From: Pseudomonas fluorescens
Lineage (GTDB): Bacteria; Pseudomonadota; Gammaproteobacteria; Pseudomonadales; Pseudomonadaceae
DNA length: 36,229 bases
Direction: 5' to 3'
Assembly (NCBI RefSeq): GCF_018614775.1
Contig: NZ_JAGGOF010000059.1
Location: 7,245-43,473 of the forward strand
Shown piece after piece: positions 1 to 8,546 of this stretch. The translations under genes and the position numbers were made by a program. Within the stretch, counting starts at the first letter, position 1; the number at the start of each line of letters is the position of its first letter. Under the pieces are notes generated by a model. The model ran no database searches. It was not told the origin of the DNA and saw only the letters and a list, made by a program, of their open reading frames with translations.

Positions 1-49
1 CGCGGAGCGGGGGAACGATCAGTCTATGGCGTGGACTTTTTGGTGAACG

Positions 50-75
50 CCTGTGGGAGCGAGCTTGCTCGCGAT
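50..75. repeat. REP element, single
   Basis: Copy of the palindromic Pseudomonas REP: CTGTGGGAGCGAGC followed by TTGCTCGCGATG. It lies upstream of the first gene. The rest of bases 1-216 shows nothing else I can support. Confidence 0.85.
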
Positions 76-216
76 GACGCTCTTCAATTCACCACAGGCC
101 AGGAAACGGCCAACGCTGCAGAGTTTTATTTTATCGCCGTCCGCCCCATCAACCGAGTAAAGGCACTGCCATTTCCTTTAGACTTGCAGCCCTCAAGCAC
201 GCCTTCGGGACACGGA

Positions 217-693
217 ATGCCAAGCCCCCACAGCACCCTACGCAAAGCCCTGGTCGTCTGGCTGTACGCCGCAGCCCTGTTGCATCTGTTCGGCGGCGTC
301 ACGCTGAGCTGGGCAGGGCATTCGGGATTGTTCGATAACTATCTGCTGACCCTCGAACAGGCGTTCTGGGCCAGCGCTGCTGCGCCCGCTGCGGCCCGGG
401 CGCAGCAGGTCTGGTGGCTGGCGTTGTTCGGTGCCACGTTGCAAAGCTATGCGCTGTACATGCTTGCCCTTGTCCATATCGGCAACCGACTGAAGCGTGC
501 CATGCCTTGGGGCTGGATCATCGCCGGCATCCTGCTCTGGGCTCCCCAGGACATGCTGATTTCTGCCCAGGTCCGGATGTGGTCGCATCTGTGGCTCGAC
601 AGTCTTGCCTTGCTGGTATTGCTGCCGCCGCTGTTCTGGCTCTATCGCCATGACAGCAAAAACTCTGCGTCAAGTGAGCCGGGCCATGATTGA
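217..693 (+). CDS. small four-helix membrane protein, function unknown
   Basis: A 158-residue protein that I do not recognise as a named family. Four hydrophobic segments are visible at about residues 10-32, 65-87, 97-116 and 128-146, so it is probably an inner-membrane protein. The ATG at 217 is preferred over an upstream start at 31 because the hydrophobic pattern begins shortly after it and the earlier start would translate straight through a REP element. The ribosome-binding site is weak. Its 3' end overlaps the start of the next gene by 8 bases, which suggests translational coupling with the hydrolase/dikinase-like fusion. Confidence 0.7.
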   Translation: MPSPHSTLRKALVVWLYAAALLHLFGGVTLSWAGHSGLFDNYLLTLEQAFWASAAAPAAARAQQVWWLALFGATLQSYALYMLALVHIGNRLKRAMPWGWIIAGILLWAPQDMLISAQVRMWSHLWLDSLALLVLLPPLFWLYRHDSKNSASSEPGHD

Positions 694-3139
694 TTCCGCG
701 CCGGTGAGCAAGCCGCTGATGTACCTGCTGGCAGGCAACGGGAGTGCCGCCGATTGGTGGGACGACGCGCTACCGCACTTTGAGCGCTACGACGTGGTAC
801 CGCTGGAGTTGCCCGGCTTCGGCAACAACCCTCAAGCCCCGTGCGAAGACCTGGCCGCCTACGCCCAGGCGTTGCTGGCGATGACGATCAGCGGCAGCGC
901 GATCACCGCGGTGGGCGTGAACGCATTGTTGGTGCTGCACGCCCTGCAACGACAGCCGGGGCACTTCTGCCGCAGCGTGTTGCTGGCGCCGGTGGGGGCG
1001 TTTCTATGGCGGCGGCGCTTGCCGGCATTGATGTCGCCACTGCCTGTGCGCAAAACCATTCATTGGTTGCTGGCGAACAAGCCGAGGTTGTTTGCCCACA
1101 AGTTTTCCAACCAGACCTGGACGCCAGCGCAGTACCAGCGCATGGGCGCCGGCTATGCCCGCTGCCGCGCCTTCGTGCCGCATTGGGATCTGGTGCGGGC
1201 GGATACCGCGTTGCCGCTGCTGGAATGGATCACCGACCCGGTCGAACTGGTCTGGGGTGATCAGGACAACGTACTGGGTATCGAGCAGGCGGCGGCCTGG
1301 TCGGCAATTCTTGCCCGTGCCGACCTGACCATCAGCTTGAAACCCGGCTGGGGCCATTACCCGTGGATTGACGCGCCTGCTGAATTTGCCGCGTGGCTGG
1401 AATCGGGCGAACGTGGGTTTGTCGCCCACACCAAGGGCGGGCGCTTGCGGCTCGCGGCCCTGGCCGGGCAGGCGGTGCCGCCGGCGCTGACACTCAACGA
1501 TTGTCACGATCCGCGCCTGCCGGCATTTCTCGACAGTCAACCGGACGCCACGTGGGCGGTGCGCTCTTCCAGTTATGGCGAGGATCAGGCCGATGCGGCA
1601 AATGCCGGTTTGAGCACGACGTACCTGCGGGTACCGGCGTCGAGCGTGCTGGAACGCATCGCCGAGTTGAGCGCGATGGGCGTCGAGGAAGTGGTGGTGC
1701 AGCGGTTCATCACGCCGGTGCTGTCCGGCATCGGCTTTGTCCGGCATCTGTCGGTCGAAATTGAGTGGGTCGAAGGACATCTGGAGTCGTTGGCCGATGG
1801 CAAGGTGAGCCCCGAACGCGCGATCATCTCCCGCCTGGGCGACGCCTGGAGCAGTGGCACCTTCAAGCCCGCCCATGGTTTGAACGCGGACCTGTTGTGG
1901 CGCTTCCTGCAAGACGCGCTGCGGGTCTTCCACTACGTGCCCGGTGACATCGAATGGGCCTGGGACGGCAAGCAACTCTGGCTTCTGCAATACCGGCCGA
2001 TCAGCGATTACGGCTGGCGTCGGCACCTGACCGCCGCCAACATCGCCGAGATCCTCCCGCCACAACCGAGCGTGTTGGTGGAATACGCCCAGCGCCGTGC
2101 GGCGGCGAGCATCCCGGCGGTCATGGCGCGTTGGGACGCCCGGGTATTGCAAGACAACGAGCCTTTCACGGCGGTGTTTGGCGGCGCGTCGTATATCAAC
2201 AACGACCTGTTCCTGGCTCGACTGGCAGACTGGGGCATCAGCGCCAGCAGCTACGCGGGGGAGGTCGGCGGCGCGACACCCCATCTGCCTTGGCGACCGC
2301 TGCGCCTGCTGCGTTCGTTGCGGCTGTTCCTGCGCATGCAACGTATTGCCCGCGGACATCTGCTGTCCCTCGAACACGGTTTACGGCGCTTCGACGAAGA
2401 GCTGGCGGAGCTGACCGGGCAAGGTGCTGATGGACAGCGACTTGCCGATTGGTTCACCCGTTTCTACGTGTTCGTGGTGCAGGGCAACCTGTGCATCGCG
2501 ACGGCCTTGGCTAGCAGCGGTGGCGCGTGGCTGGGCCGACCGCCCACCGCCTATGACAACCTGGAATCCGTCCCTCATCGGTTGCCATGGGAAACCGACC
2601 CGGCCACCCCGCGCCCGGCACCGATCGCGCTGCCCTTGCAGGCGTTTCCACAATGGCCGCGGCCCGTACGCGTGGCGCATTCGAGCGGCCTGCCGGGGTT
2701 GCGCGGTTACTATCTGCAAGTGCGTGAGTGGTACCGCGACAACCTGATGCGGATGTTCTTTCGCCTGCATCACGCCATGCCGATGGCTGATCGGGCCCAT
2801 TGGTTTGCGCCGCACCCGGACATCCGCACCCGCGACGGCAGTTTCTGGCAGGACGGCCGCGAGGGTACCGAGCAGGCGGCGGGGTTCCTGATTTATCCCG
2901 GTCAGGCGCAAGGCATCCTCGGCGATGACATCCTGCTTGAAGACACCCTGGACCCGGGTCGCCACGCGCACTATCAGCGTGCCCAGGCCGTGATTGCGCG
3001 CATGGGCGGACGCTTGTCCCACGGCTCGACACTGCTGCGCGAATTGCGCAAACCTTCGGCAGTATTGCCCCTGGTGGACGCGACCTGGCTGGGGCGGGAA
3101 GTGTTGTACCGCGACGGTGAGCTGACCTTGCTGGAGTAG
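686..3139 (+). CDS. alpha/beta-hydrolase-like / ATP-grasp / phosphohistidine fusion protein
   Basis: An 817-residue three-part protein. Residues 1-260 resemble an alpha/beta hydrolase, with the acid and histidine of the triad visible (Asp192 in WGDQDN, His224 in GWGHYPW). The nucleophile elbow reads GVNAL, with Asn79 where Ser is expected. Residues about 285-445 match the ATP-binding (ATP-grasp) domain of PEP synthase and pyruvate phosphate dikinase, with AVRSSSYGED around Arg293 and a closing WLLQYRPI. A helical middle follows. Residues about 735-817 are a swivelling phosphohistidine domain, with GGRLSHGS at His779. The PEP/pyruvate TIM barrel is absent, so the layout is closest to rifampin phosphotransferase, where ATP yields a phosphohistidine that modifies a small molecule. 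The substrate is unknown. An alternative ATG at 650 is possible; 686 has a weak GTGAG upstream. Confidence 0.75.
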   Translation: MIDSAPVSKPLMYLLAGNGSAADWWDDALPHFERYDVVPLELPGFGNNPQAPCEDLAAYAQALLAMTISGSAITAVGVNALLVLHALQRQPGHFCRSVLLAPVGAFLWRRRLPALMSPLPVRKTIHWLLANKPRLFAHKFSNQTWTPAQYQRMGAGYARCRAFVPHWDLVRADTALPLLEWITDPVELVWGDQDNVLGIEQAAAWSAILARADLTISLKPGWGHYPWIDAPAEFAAWLESGERGFVAHTKGGRLRLAALAGQAVPPALTLNDCHDPRLPAFLDSQPDATWAVRSSSYGEDQADAANAGLSTTYLRVPASSVLERIAELSAMGVEEVVVQRFITPVLSGIGFVRHLSVEIEWVEGHLESLADGKVSPERAIISRLGDAWSSGTFKPAHGLNADLLWRFLQDALRVFHYVPGDIEWAWDGKQLWLLQYRPISDYGWRRHLTAANIAEILPPQPSVLVEYAQRRAAASIPAVMARWDARVLQDNEPFTAVFGGASYINNDLFLARLADWGISASSYAGEVGGATPHLPWRPLRLLRSLRLFLRMQRIARGHLLSLEHGLRRFDEELAELTGQGADGQRLADWFTRFYVFVVQGNLCIATALASSGGAWLGRPPTAYDNLESVPHRLPWETDPATPRPAPIALPLQAFPQWPRPVRVAHSSGLPGLRGYYLQVREWYRDNLMRMFFRLHHAMPMADRAHWFAPHPDIRTRDGSFWQDGREGTEQAAGFLIYPGQAQGILGDDILLEDTLDPGRHAHYQRAQAVIARMGGRLSHGSTLLRELRKPSAVLPLVDATWLGREVLYRDGELTLLE

Positions 3140-3247
3140 CCGCTGACGAGGGGAGCCATTCAGATCATGCGAACGTAGTTGCCTTATCAAAAGCGTTATA
3201 GCCGTCGACGAAAAAAACAATACGCACAAACTCAATCCCCAGAAACG

Positions 3248-3273
3248 AAAAAACCGGCCGAAGCCGGTGTTTT
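3248..3273. terminator. Rho-independent terminator, probably bidirectional
   Basis: Perfect stem ACCGGC (3253-3258) and GCCGGT (3263-3268). Read on the minus strand it has a UUCG tetraloop followed by five U, the stronger orientation. On the plus strand the stem is followed by GTTTT and could end the hydrolase/dikinase-like transcript. Confidence 0.75.
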
Positions 3274-3318
3274 CACCCCAACGGCCAGAGAATTTAATCT
3301 CTGCGTACGGGGTTGGGC
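3248..3318 (-). ncRNA. candidate small RNA, about 71 nt
   Basis: On the minus strand a sigma-70-like promoter is followed after about 7 bases by a short sequence that folds well and ends in a UUCG terminator with a U tract. The fold has an outer stem CCCAAC with GUUGGG, an inner hairpin CAGAGA with UCUCUG around a UUAAAU loop, then the terminator. No ORF with a ribosome-binding site lies in it. I do not recognise it as a named Pseudomonas sRNA. The promoter, structure and terminator are seen in the sequence; transcription is inference. Confidence 0.4.
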
Positions 3319-3324
3319 AACGCA

Positions 3325-3353
3325 ATCCTAAGTAGAACGTCTTACGGCGTCAA
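3325..3353 (-). promoter_or_regulatory. candidate sigma-70 promoter for the small RNA
   Basis: Minus strand: TTGACG (3353-3348), 17-base spacer, TAGGAT (3330-3325). The -35 matches consensus at 5 of 6 positions and the -10 at 4 of 6. Confidence 0.45.
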
Positions 3354-3390
3354 TCGAGACAAGAGATTTTCATACATCACGGCTATTCCC

Positions 3391-3418
3391 TTGACGCTCC
3401 CCACCGCTGTCGTAGACT
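3391..3418 (+). promoter_or_regulatory. candidate sigma-70 promoter of the adaptor operon
   Basis: TTGACG (3391-3396), 16-base spacer, TAGACT (3413-3418), 27 bases before the first adaptor gene. It would drive the genes from 3446 to 8140. Confidence 0.55.
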
Positions 3419-3445
3419 CCGCCCATCCGTCAGGGAGTAACGGTC

Positions 3446-4225
3446 ATGCAGCGTTTTTGCAGTTGGGTTGTGGGATTGACCTTTGTAGCGTGCGGCGTTC
3501 AGGCGCAAACGCCTGTCGCAGACGATCCGTTGCTCGAGAGCAACGTCGCGGCCAGTGCGCCGGGTGGCAATGAAGCGCGAGGGGTGCTTCGGGCGCGGGA
3601 TCAGGCGGTGCTGGCCAGTGAGTTGGCCGGACGCATTGTCGAGTTGCCATTCAGCGAGGGCGAGTCGTTCAAGAAGGGCGATACCCTGGCGCGGTTCGAT
3701 TGCTCGGCCTATCAGGCCCAGCTCAATGCAGCCCAGGCGGCCAGCCGCGGTGCCGGTGAAGAGCTGGCGCATAACCGGCAGCTGGCGGAGTTGAAGTCGG
3801 TCGGACGCTTCGAAGTGTCGCGGGCCGAGGCACGGCTCAGCGAGACCCAGGCGCAGTCCCAGGTGTACCAGGTGCAGGTCAGGCGCTGCAGCGTGATCGC
3901 ACCGTTCGACGGCCAGGTCGTGGCGCGCAAGGTCCAGCGCTATGAAAGCGTGGCGGCCGGTGCGCCGTTGCTGGACGTGGTCGACAACCGCACGTTGGAA
4001 ATCCATCTATTGGTGCCTTCGCGCTGGATGGACCGGCTCAAGCCCGGCCAGCCTTTCACCTTTATTCCCGATGAAACCGGCAAGCCGCTGCAAGCGACGG
4101 TCAAGCGCCTGGGCGCGCGCATCGATGAGGGCAGCCAGACCTTGCTGCTGGTGGCGAGCGTGCCGGACGCCAGTGGCCTGCTGTCCGGCATGAGCGGTAC
4201 GGCGCGTTTTGCGGAGTCCAGGTGA
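3446..4225 (+). CDS. periplasmic adaptor subunit (HlyD/RND membrane-fusion family)
   Basis: A 259-residue periplasmic adaptor. A cleavable signal peptide ends near residue 20 (GVQA/QT). Residues about 47-87 form the first half of a lipoyl/barrel-sandwich domain (the GRIVELPFSEGESFKKGD stretch). A short alpha-hairpin, the second lipoyl half (RCSVIAPFDGQVVARKV) and a beta-barrel domain follow. It is shorter than the usual 350-400 residues of RND adaptors because the hairpin is short and the C-terminal membrane-proximal domain is reduced. AGGGAG lies 8 bases before the ATG. It is the first gene of a tightly packed operon and its stop overlaps the next start by 4 bases. It probably forms part of the periplasmic conduit to an outer-membrane channel such as the TolC-type protein at 19291. 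Confidence 0.85.
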   Translation: MQRFCSWVVGLTFVACGVQAQTPVADDPLLESNVAASAPGGNEARGVLRARDQAVLASELAGRIVELPFSEGESFKKGDTLARFDCSAYQAQLNAAQAASRGAGEELAHNRQLAELKSVGRFEVSRAEARLSETQAQSQVYQVQVRRCSVIAPFDGQVVARKVQRYESVAAGAPLLDVVDNRTLEIHLLVPSRWMDRLKPGQPFTFIPDETGKPLQATVKRLGARIDEGSQTLLLVASVPDASGLLSGMSGTARFAESR

Positions 4226-5541
4226 ACGCGCCGATCACGGGCAGCGCCGAGCAGGTGTTTGCCCGCTTCCTCGACCTCGAGCGCCAGACCCGGGCCGCCC
4301 GTACCCCGGCGCAATTGAGCTACAGCCTGGTCAATGACGGCCAGGCGCTGTTCGGGTTTCGCCATGCCGCGTTATTGATTGCCGGCAAGGTGCAGGCGGT
4401 GACGGGCGTCAGTGCCGTGGAGCCGAATGCGCCGTTCGTGGCGTTTGTCGAGCAGGCGGTGGCGCAGTTGTTCAAGCAGGGGCAACTGAACCAGGCCCGG
4501 GTGATTGCCGCCGATGGGGTCAGTGAGTCCATTCGGGCGGACTGGCGAAGCCTGTCGGCCGGGCAGGTATTCTGGCTGCCATTGGTCGATCACCAAGGAC
4601 AGGTGTTCGGTGGCTTGTGGCTGGCCCGTGATCTGCCGTGGACCCCGCCAGAACAAGTCCTGCTGTCGCAACTGGGCGACACTTACAGCCACGCCTGGCT
4701 GGCCTTGCAACCGCGCAAACCGTGGCGCCTGCGCTGGACGCGCAAACGCCAGGTCGCGCTGGTGGCGGTGCTGTTGCTGGGGTTGCTGATCCCTGTCCGT
4801 CAATCGGTACTGGCGCCGGCAGAAGTGGTGCCGCTGGGCGGGCAAGTGGTGGCGGCGCCGCTGGATGGTGTCATTGCCGAGTTCATGGTCAAGCCCAACC
4901 AGGCCGTCAGGAATGGCGACCTGCTGCTGCGTTTCGAGAGCACCAGCCTCAAGGCCCAGGCCGATGTGGCCGAGCGTGCGCTGGGCGTGGCCGAAGCGGA
5001 GCTCAAGGCCAACTCCCAGCGTTCGTTTGCCGATGCCGAATCGAGCTCCAAGATCGATCTGCTGGCTGCCCGCGTCGAGCAGAAACGTGCCGAGCGCAAC
5101 TACGCGATTGAGCTGCTCAAGCGCAGCGAAGTACGTGCCGAGCGGGACGGCATTGCGGTGTTTGCCGATGCCGAACGCTGGCTGGGCAAACCGGTGCAGA
5201 CCGGCGAGCGGCTGATGGAGATTGCCGACCCCAACCAGGCCGAGCTGCGCATTGAGCTGGCGGTGGGCGACGCGATTGCCCTGGAACCCGGCGCACAAGT
5301 GGCGCTGTTCCTCGACAGCGATCCGTTGCAACGACATCTGGCCTGGCTCGAACGCTCGGCCTACGAAGCGCAACCCACTGCTGCCGGGCAATTGGCTTAT
5401 CGGCTGGATGCGCGTTTCGACGCGGCGGCGCCGCGGATCGGCCTGCGGGGCACGGCGAAAATCTTTGGTGATCGGGCCCCGCTGGCCCTGTACCTGTTGC
5501 GTCGGCCGCTGGCCGGGCTGCGCCAGAGCGTAGGCCTGTAG
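4222..5541 (+). CDS. GAF-like domain fused to HlyD-type membrane fusion protein
   Basis: A 439-residue protein starting at GTG 4222, which overlaps the previous stop (GTGA) and has a GGAG 6 bases upstream. Residues 1-165 look like a cytoplasmic GAF-type sensory fold. A single transmembrane helix sits near 177-195. Then comes a periplasmic HlyD part: a lipoyl half (GQVVAAPLDGVIAEFMVKP), a coiled-coil hairpin at about 250-300 rich in Ala, Glu and Arg, the second half, and a beta barrel. A GAF fold on the cytoplasmic side of an adaptor is unusual and suggests that ligand state or partner contact gates transport. The GAF call rests on length, position and pattern only. The HlyD call is firm. Confidence 0.8.
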   Translation: MNAPITGSAEQVFARFLDLERQTRAARTPAQLSYSLVNDGQALFGFRHAALLIAGKVQAVTGVSAVEPNAPFVAFVEQAVAQLFKQGQLNQARVIAADGVSESIRADWRSLSAGQVFWLPLVDHQGQVFGGLWLARDLPWTPPEQVLLSQLGDTYSHAWLALQPRKPWRLRWTRKRQVALVAVLLLGLLIPVRQSVLAPAEVVPLGGQVVAAPLDGVIAEFMVKPNQAVRNGDLLLRFESTSLKAQADVAERALGVAEAELKANSQRSFADAESSSKIDLLAARVEQKRAERNYAIELLKRSEVRAERDGIAVFADAERWLGKPVQTGERLMEIADPNQAELRIELAVGDAIALEPGAQVALFLDSDPLQRHLAWLERSAYEAQPTAAGQLAYRLDARFDAAAPRIGLRGTAKIFGDRAPLALYLLRRPLAGLRQSVGL

Positions 5542-5542
5542 C

Positions 5543-7639
5543 ATGGACCTGCCGAGCCTGCGGCCAGACCTGCAATTGTCTCCAGCGGCTCCGGACCCGG
5601 ACGGTTCGCCGCAATGGACGTTGGCCGATCCGGTGCGTGGGCGTTACTTCAAGCTGGGCGCGGCGGCGATGCGCATGCTGCGGCATTGGTCCCTGGGGGA
5701 CCCGGACCGGGTGCTGCAAGCCGCGAACCGGGAGCCGGGTTTGCCACTCAATGGCGAGTCGCTGGAACAGTTGCTGGGCTTTTTGCGGGGGCACGATCTG
5801 ATCAGCGCGATGGACCCGCAGCAGCGCGACAGCTATCAGTTCAAGACCGCCGCCCAGCGCCAGAGCCTGTGGCAGATCCTGTTGCACCAATACCTGTTCT
5901 TCCGCATTCCGCTGTGGCGCCCGGACGCCTTTCTCAATCGCGCCTGGCCCTGGCTGGCACGGTTCGGCCCCGGGATCCTGCGCTATGGACTGCCGCTGAC
6001 CCTGGGCGTCGGGGTCTTCCTGGTATCGCGGGATTGGCAGCGGTTCGTGGCGACGTTTCCGCACCTGTTCAGCCTCGGTGGTGCGCTGGCGTTCGGGGTG
6101 GCATTGTTTTTCGCCAAGCTGTGCCATGAGCTTGGCCATGCCTTCATGGCCAAGCGCGCCGGCTGCCGGGTGCAGAGCATGGGCGTGGCGTTCATGGTGC
6201 TGTTGCCGATGTTCTATACCGATGTCAGCGATGCCTGGCGGATCAATGACCGGCGGGCGCGGTTGCTGATTGGTGCCGGCGGGGTGCTGGCGGAACTGCT
6301 GCTGGCGTGCATCGCCTTGCTGGCCTGGTCGCTGCTGCCGGACGGGCCGGCACGCACCGCAGCCTTCATGCTCGCCAGTGCCACGTGGATCACCACGCTG
6401 ATCATCAACCTGAACCCCTTCATGCGCTTCGACGGGTATTTCCTGCTCAGTGATTTCTGGGCAGTGGATAACCTGCAAGGGCGCGCATTTGCCCTGTGTC
6501 GCTGGCGCCTGCGCGAGGCGTTGTTTGGCTATGGCATGACGGCACCGGAGCCCTGGTCGCCGAAGATGCGCCGACGTCTGCTGGTGTGGGGGTATGGCTC
6601 CTGGTTGTGGCGCGCGGCGTTGTTTTTCGGCATTGCCCTGGCGGTCTATCACCTGTTCTTCAAGGTGCTGGGCATTTTCCTGATGATGGTGGAATTGGTC
6701 TGGTTCATTTTTATGCCCATCGTGAATGAGTGGCGGCAGTGGTGGAGTCGCCGTGAGCAGGCCCACGGCCCGCGTGTGCTGCTAAGTGGCTTGGCCTTGC
6801 TGGCGTTGGTGTTGGCGTTGTTGCTGCCTTGGCGCAGTGCCGTGGAGGTACCGGCGATGCTGGAGGCCGGCCGCGCCAGTGCGTTGTATGCGCCGGCGGC
6901 GGCGCGGGTCAAACAGGTGAATGTGCACGACGGCCAGACAGTGGCCCAGGGCGATGTGCTGATTGAATTGGAGTCTCCGGACATGGCGTCGCGCCTGGCC
7001 ATCGTGCGCCGGGAAATCGAGATCCAGCAGTTGCAGATGCGGCGTCAGGCCGGGCGCAGCGAGACCGCGGCCGATGCCAGCATCATCGAACAGCAACTGG
7101 CCGAGGCGGTGGCGCAATACCGAGGGCTGGTCGCCCAGCGCGAACGCCTGTTGCTGCGTGCACCGCATGCCGGCCAGGTGCGCGACCTGCTGCCGCAACT
7201 GGCGATGGGACGTTGGTTGTCGCCGACGCAGCCATTGGTGCGCGTGGTCCAGACCGACTCACGGCTGCGCGGTTATCTCACCGAAGCCGAGCTGTGGCGG
7301 GTCAATGCCGGTGCCACGGGGCGTTTCATTGCGGACGATCCGATGCACCCCTCCATTGCCGTGCAATTGAATGAGATCGACACCAACGGCGTGGCCTGGG
7401 TCGAGCAGCAGGCGTTGACCTCCGATCACCATGGGCCGATTGCCGTGCGCCGTGATTCGCAGCAGCGGGCCGAACCGGTGCAGGCGCAGTACGGCGTGCG
7501 TTTGAGTGCTATTGATGGCGGGGTTGCGCCGCTGCAACCGCTGCGTGGCGTGGCGGTGTTGCAAGGGCAGGGTGAGTCGGTACTGGGAGCGGCCTGGCGT
7601 CGGTTGGCGGCGCTGGGTGTGAGGGAAAGCGGGTTTTAA
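5543..7639 (+). CDS. M50-type membrane metalloprotease fused to HlyD-like adaptor domain
   Basis: A 698-residue polytopic membrane protein. Residues 1-95 look like a small winged or PqqD-like domain. The site-2-protease-like membrane core carries the zinc motif HELGH (His195, Glu196, His199) and the second motif NPFMRFDG (Asn291 to Asp297), so both catalytic elements are intact. After further membrane helices, residues about 440-480 form a lipoyl half (YAPAAARVKQVNVHDGQTV), followed by a coiled-coil hairpin and a second lipoyl half. The fusion joins an inner-membrane protease or channel-like core to an export adaptor. It starts one base after the preceding stop. In this locus it takes the place an ABC transporter would have in a type I system. 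It could cleave a substrate or anchor sequence, or act as the inner-membrane part of the exporter; this is inference. Confidence 0.85.
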   Translation: MDLPSLRPDLQLSPAAPDPDGSPQWTLADPVRGRYFKLGAAAMRMLRHWSLGDPDRVLQAANREPGLPLNGESLEQLLGFLRGHDLISAMDPQQRDSYQFKTAAQRQSLWQILLHQYLFFRIPLWRPDAFLNRAWPWLARFGPGILRYGLPLTLGVGVFLVSRDWQRFVATFPHLFSLGGALAFGVALFFAKLCHELGHAFMAKRAGCRVQSMGVAFMVLLPMFYTDVSDAWRINDRRARLLIGAGGVLAELLLACIALLAWSLLPDGPARTAAFMLASATWITTLIINLNPFMRFDGYFLLSDFWAVDNLQGRAFALCRWRLREALFGYGMTAPEPWSPKMRRRLLVWGYGSWLWRAALFFGIALAVYHLFFKVLGIFLMMVELVWFIFMPIVNEWRQWWSRREQAHGPRVLLSGLALLALVLALLLPWRSAVEVPAMLEAGRASALYAPAAARVKQVNVHDGQTVAQGDVLIELESPDMASRLAIVRREIEIQQLQMRRQAGRSETAADASIIEQQLAEAVAQYRGLVAQRERLLLRAPHAGQVRDLLPQLAMGRWLSPTQPLVRVVQTDSRLRGYLTEAELWRVNAGATGRFIADDPMHPSIAVQLNEIDTNGVAWVEQQALTSDHHGPIAVRRDSQQRAEPVQAQYGVRLSAIDGGVAPLQPLRGVAVLQGQGESVLGAAWRRLAALGVRESGF

Positions 7640-7648
7640 GGAGAGCGC

Positions 7649-8140
7649 ATGGATTCGGTGTCGGCAGAGGGGCTGGTGGTACGGCCATCGCGGGTCAGTG
7701 ATGGGCCGTTTTTGCAGGGCCTTTACCAGGCGGCGCGACCGGATCTGCAATGGATCGACGGTGAGCATGAGCAGGTGCAGCAGGTGATCGCCCAGCAGTT
7801 CCAGGTGCAGGAGCAGGGGCTGGGGGAGAACTTTCCCAATGCCATGCATTACGTCGTGGAAAAACTCGGCACGGCCATCGGCGCCTTGAGCACCGATTTT
7901 GGCCCGAATGAAATCCGCGTGCTGTACCTGGCGTTCATCCCCCAGGCCCGTGGCCAGGGTTATGGCCGGACCGTGTTGCAGGGCGTGCAGAAAGCCGCGC
8001 AGCAGATCCGCTGCCCGGTGGCGACCGTGGTCTGGTCCAGCAACCCCCACGCGCGCCGGCATTACCTGGCGCTGGGCTTCGAAGTGCAGGAACGCAACCC
8101 GGCGGCGGAGCGGCTGGTCTGGTATCCGAAGGGCGACTGA
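7649..8140 (+). CDS. GNAT family N-acetyltransferase
   Basis: A 163-residue GNAT fold that transfers an acetyl group from acetyl-CoA to an unknown amine. The acetyl-CoA pyrophosphate-binding motif A is clear at about residues 88-112 (VLYLAFIPQARGQGYGRTVL, with RGQGYG). A C-terminal NPHARRHYLALGF matches motif B. A strong AAGGAG lies 7 bases before the ATG and only 9 bases separate it from the protease-adaptor stop, so it is the last gene of this operon. It may acetylate an exported protein or its N-terminus, but the context is the only support. Confidence 0.85.
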   Translation: MDSVSAEGLVVRPSRVSDGPFLQGLYQAARPDLQWIDGEHEQVQQVIAQQFQVQEQGLGENFPNAMHYVVEKLGTAIGALSTDFGPNEIRVLYLAFIPQARGQGYGRTVLQGVQKAAQQIRCPVATVVWSSNPHARRHYLALGFEVQERNPAAERLVWYPKGD

Positions 8141-8200
8141 CAATTTTTTAGGCGCACCACATTCCCAGTGGAAACTACAGCGTGGTTTGCGGCACACAAC

Positions 8201-8230
8201 CCTGTGGGAGCCGGGCTTGCTCGCGATAGC
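8201..8230. repeat. REP element, single, slightly divergent
   Basis: CCTGTGGGAGCCGGGC followed by TTGCTCGCGATA, downstream of the acetyltransferase gene. Confidence 0.8.
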
Positions 8231-8312
8231 GGTGTACCAGGTTACCGATCTACCAACCGAGTCACCGGGGGCTGGCGTCACGAGCAAACTACGCCCCGAG
8301 TCTCTTTCACTG

Positions 8313-8386
8313 TAGGAAACAGCGCGTTCCCTCTTGGGATATTTCCTATTCTATGTTGATACCCCTGCCAACCGGGTTGCTACCCG
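8313..8386. promoter_or_regulatory. structured leader region before the PAAR gene
   Basis: The 406-base gap from 8141 to 8546 holds, apart from the REP, an inverted repeat TAGGAAA (8313-8319) with TTTCCTA (8342-8348) and a hairpin CGGGT-TGCT-ACCCG (8373-8386). From memory, similar leaders precede PAAR genes in related strains. I could not identify a convincing promoter. Confidence 0.3.
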
Positions 8387-8546
8387 CCACGTCCCGTCGT
8401 TCTATTAGACGCTCCGATATCGCCAGGCTTGGCGCTTACACCCCTGCGCCGTAAAGGCGTGTCGCGCTGATCAAACATTCCGAAACTGACGTTCAATTTA
8501 CGGTCGCAAAAGGCATGCACTGACCGCATGAAAAGGAGCAAAACCA

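Noticed and set aside
1004..2377. 457-residue antisense ORF opposite the hydrolase/dikinase fusion
   Set aside because: Same kind of shadow; low-complexity Arg/Gln/Ala sequence with no start signal.
3446..7639. Ordinary type I secretion or RND operon
   Set aside because: No ABC ATPase or RND pump gene is in this operon, and the presumed substrate lacks RTX repeats.
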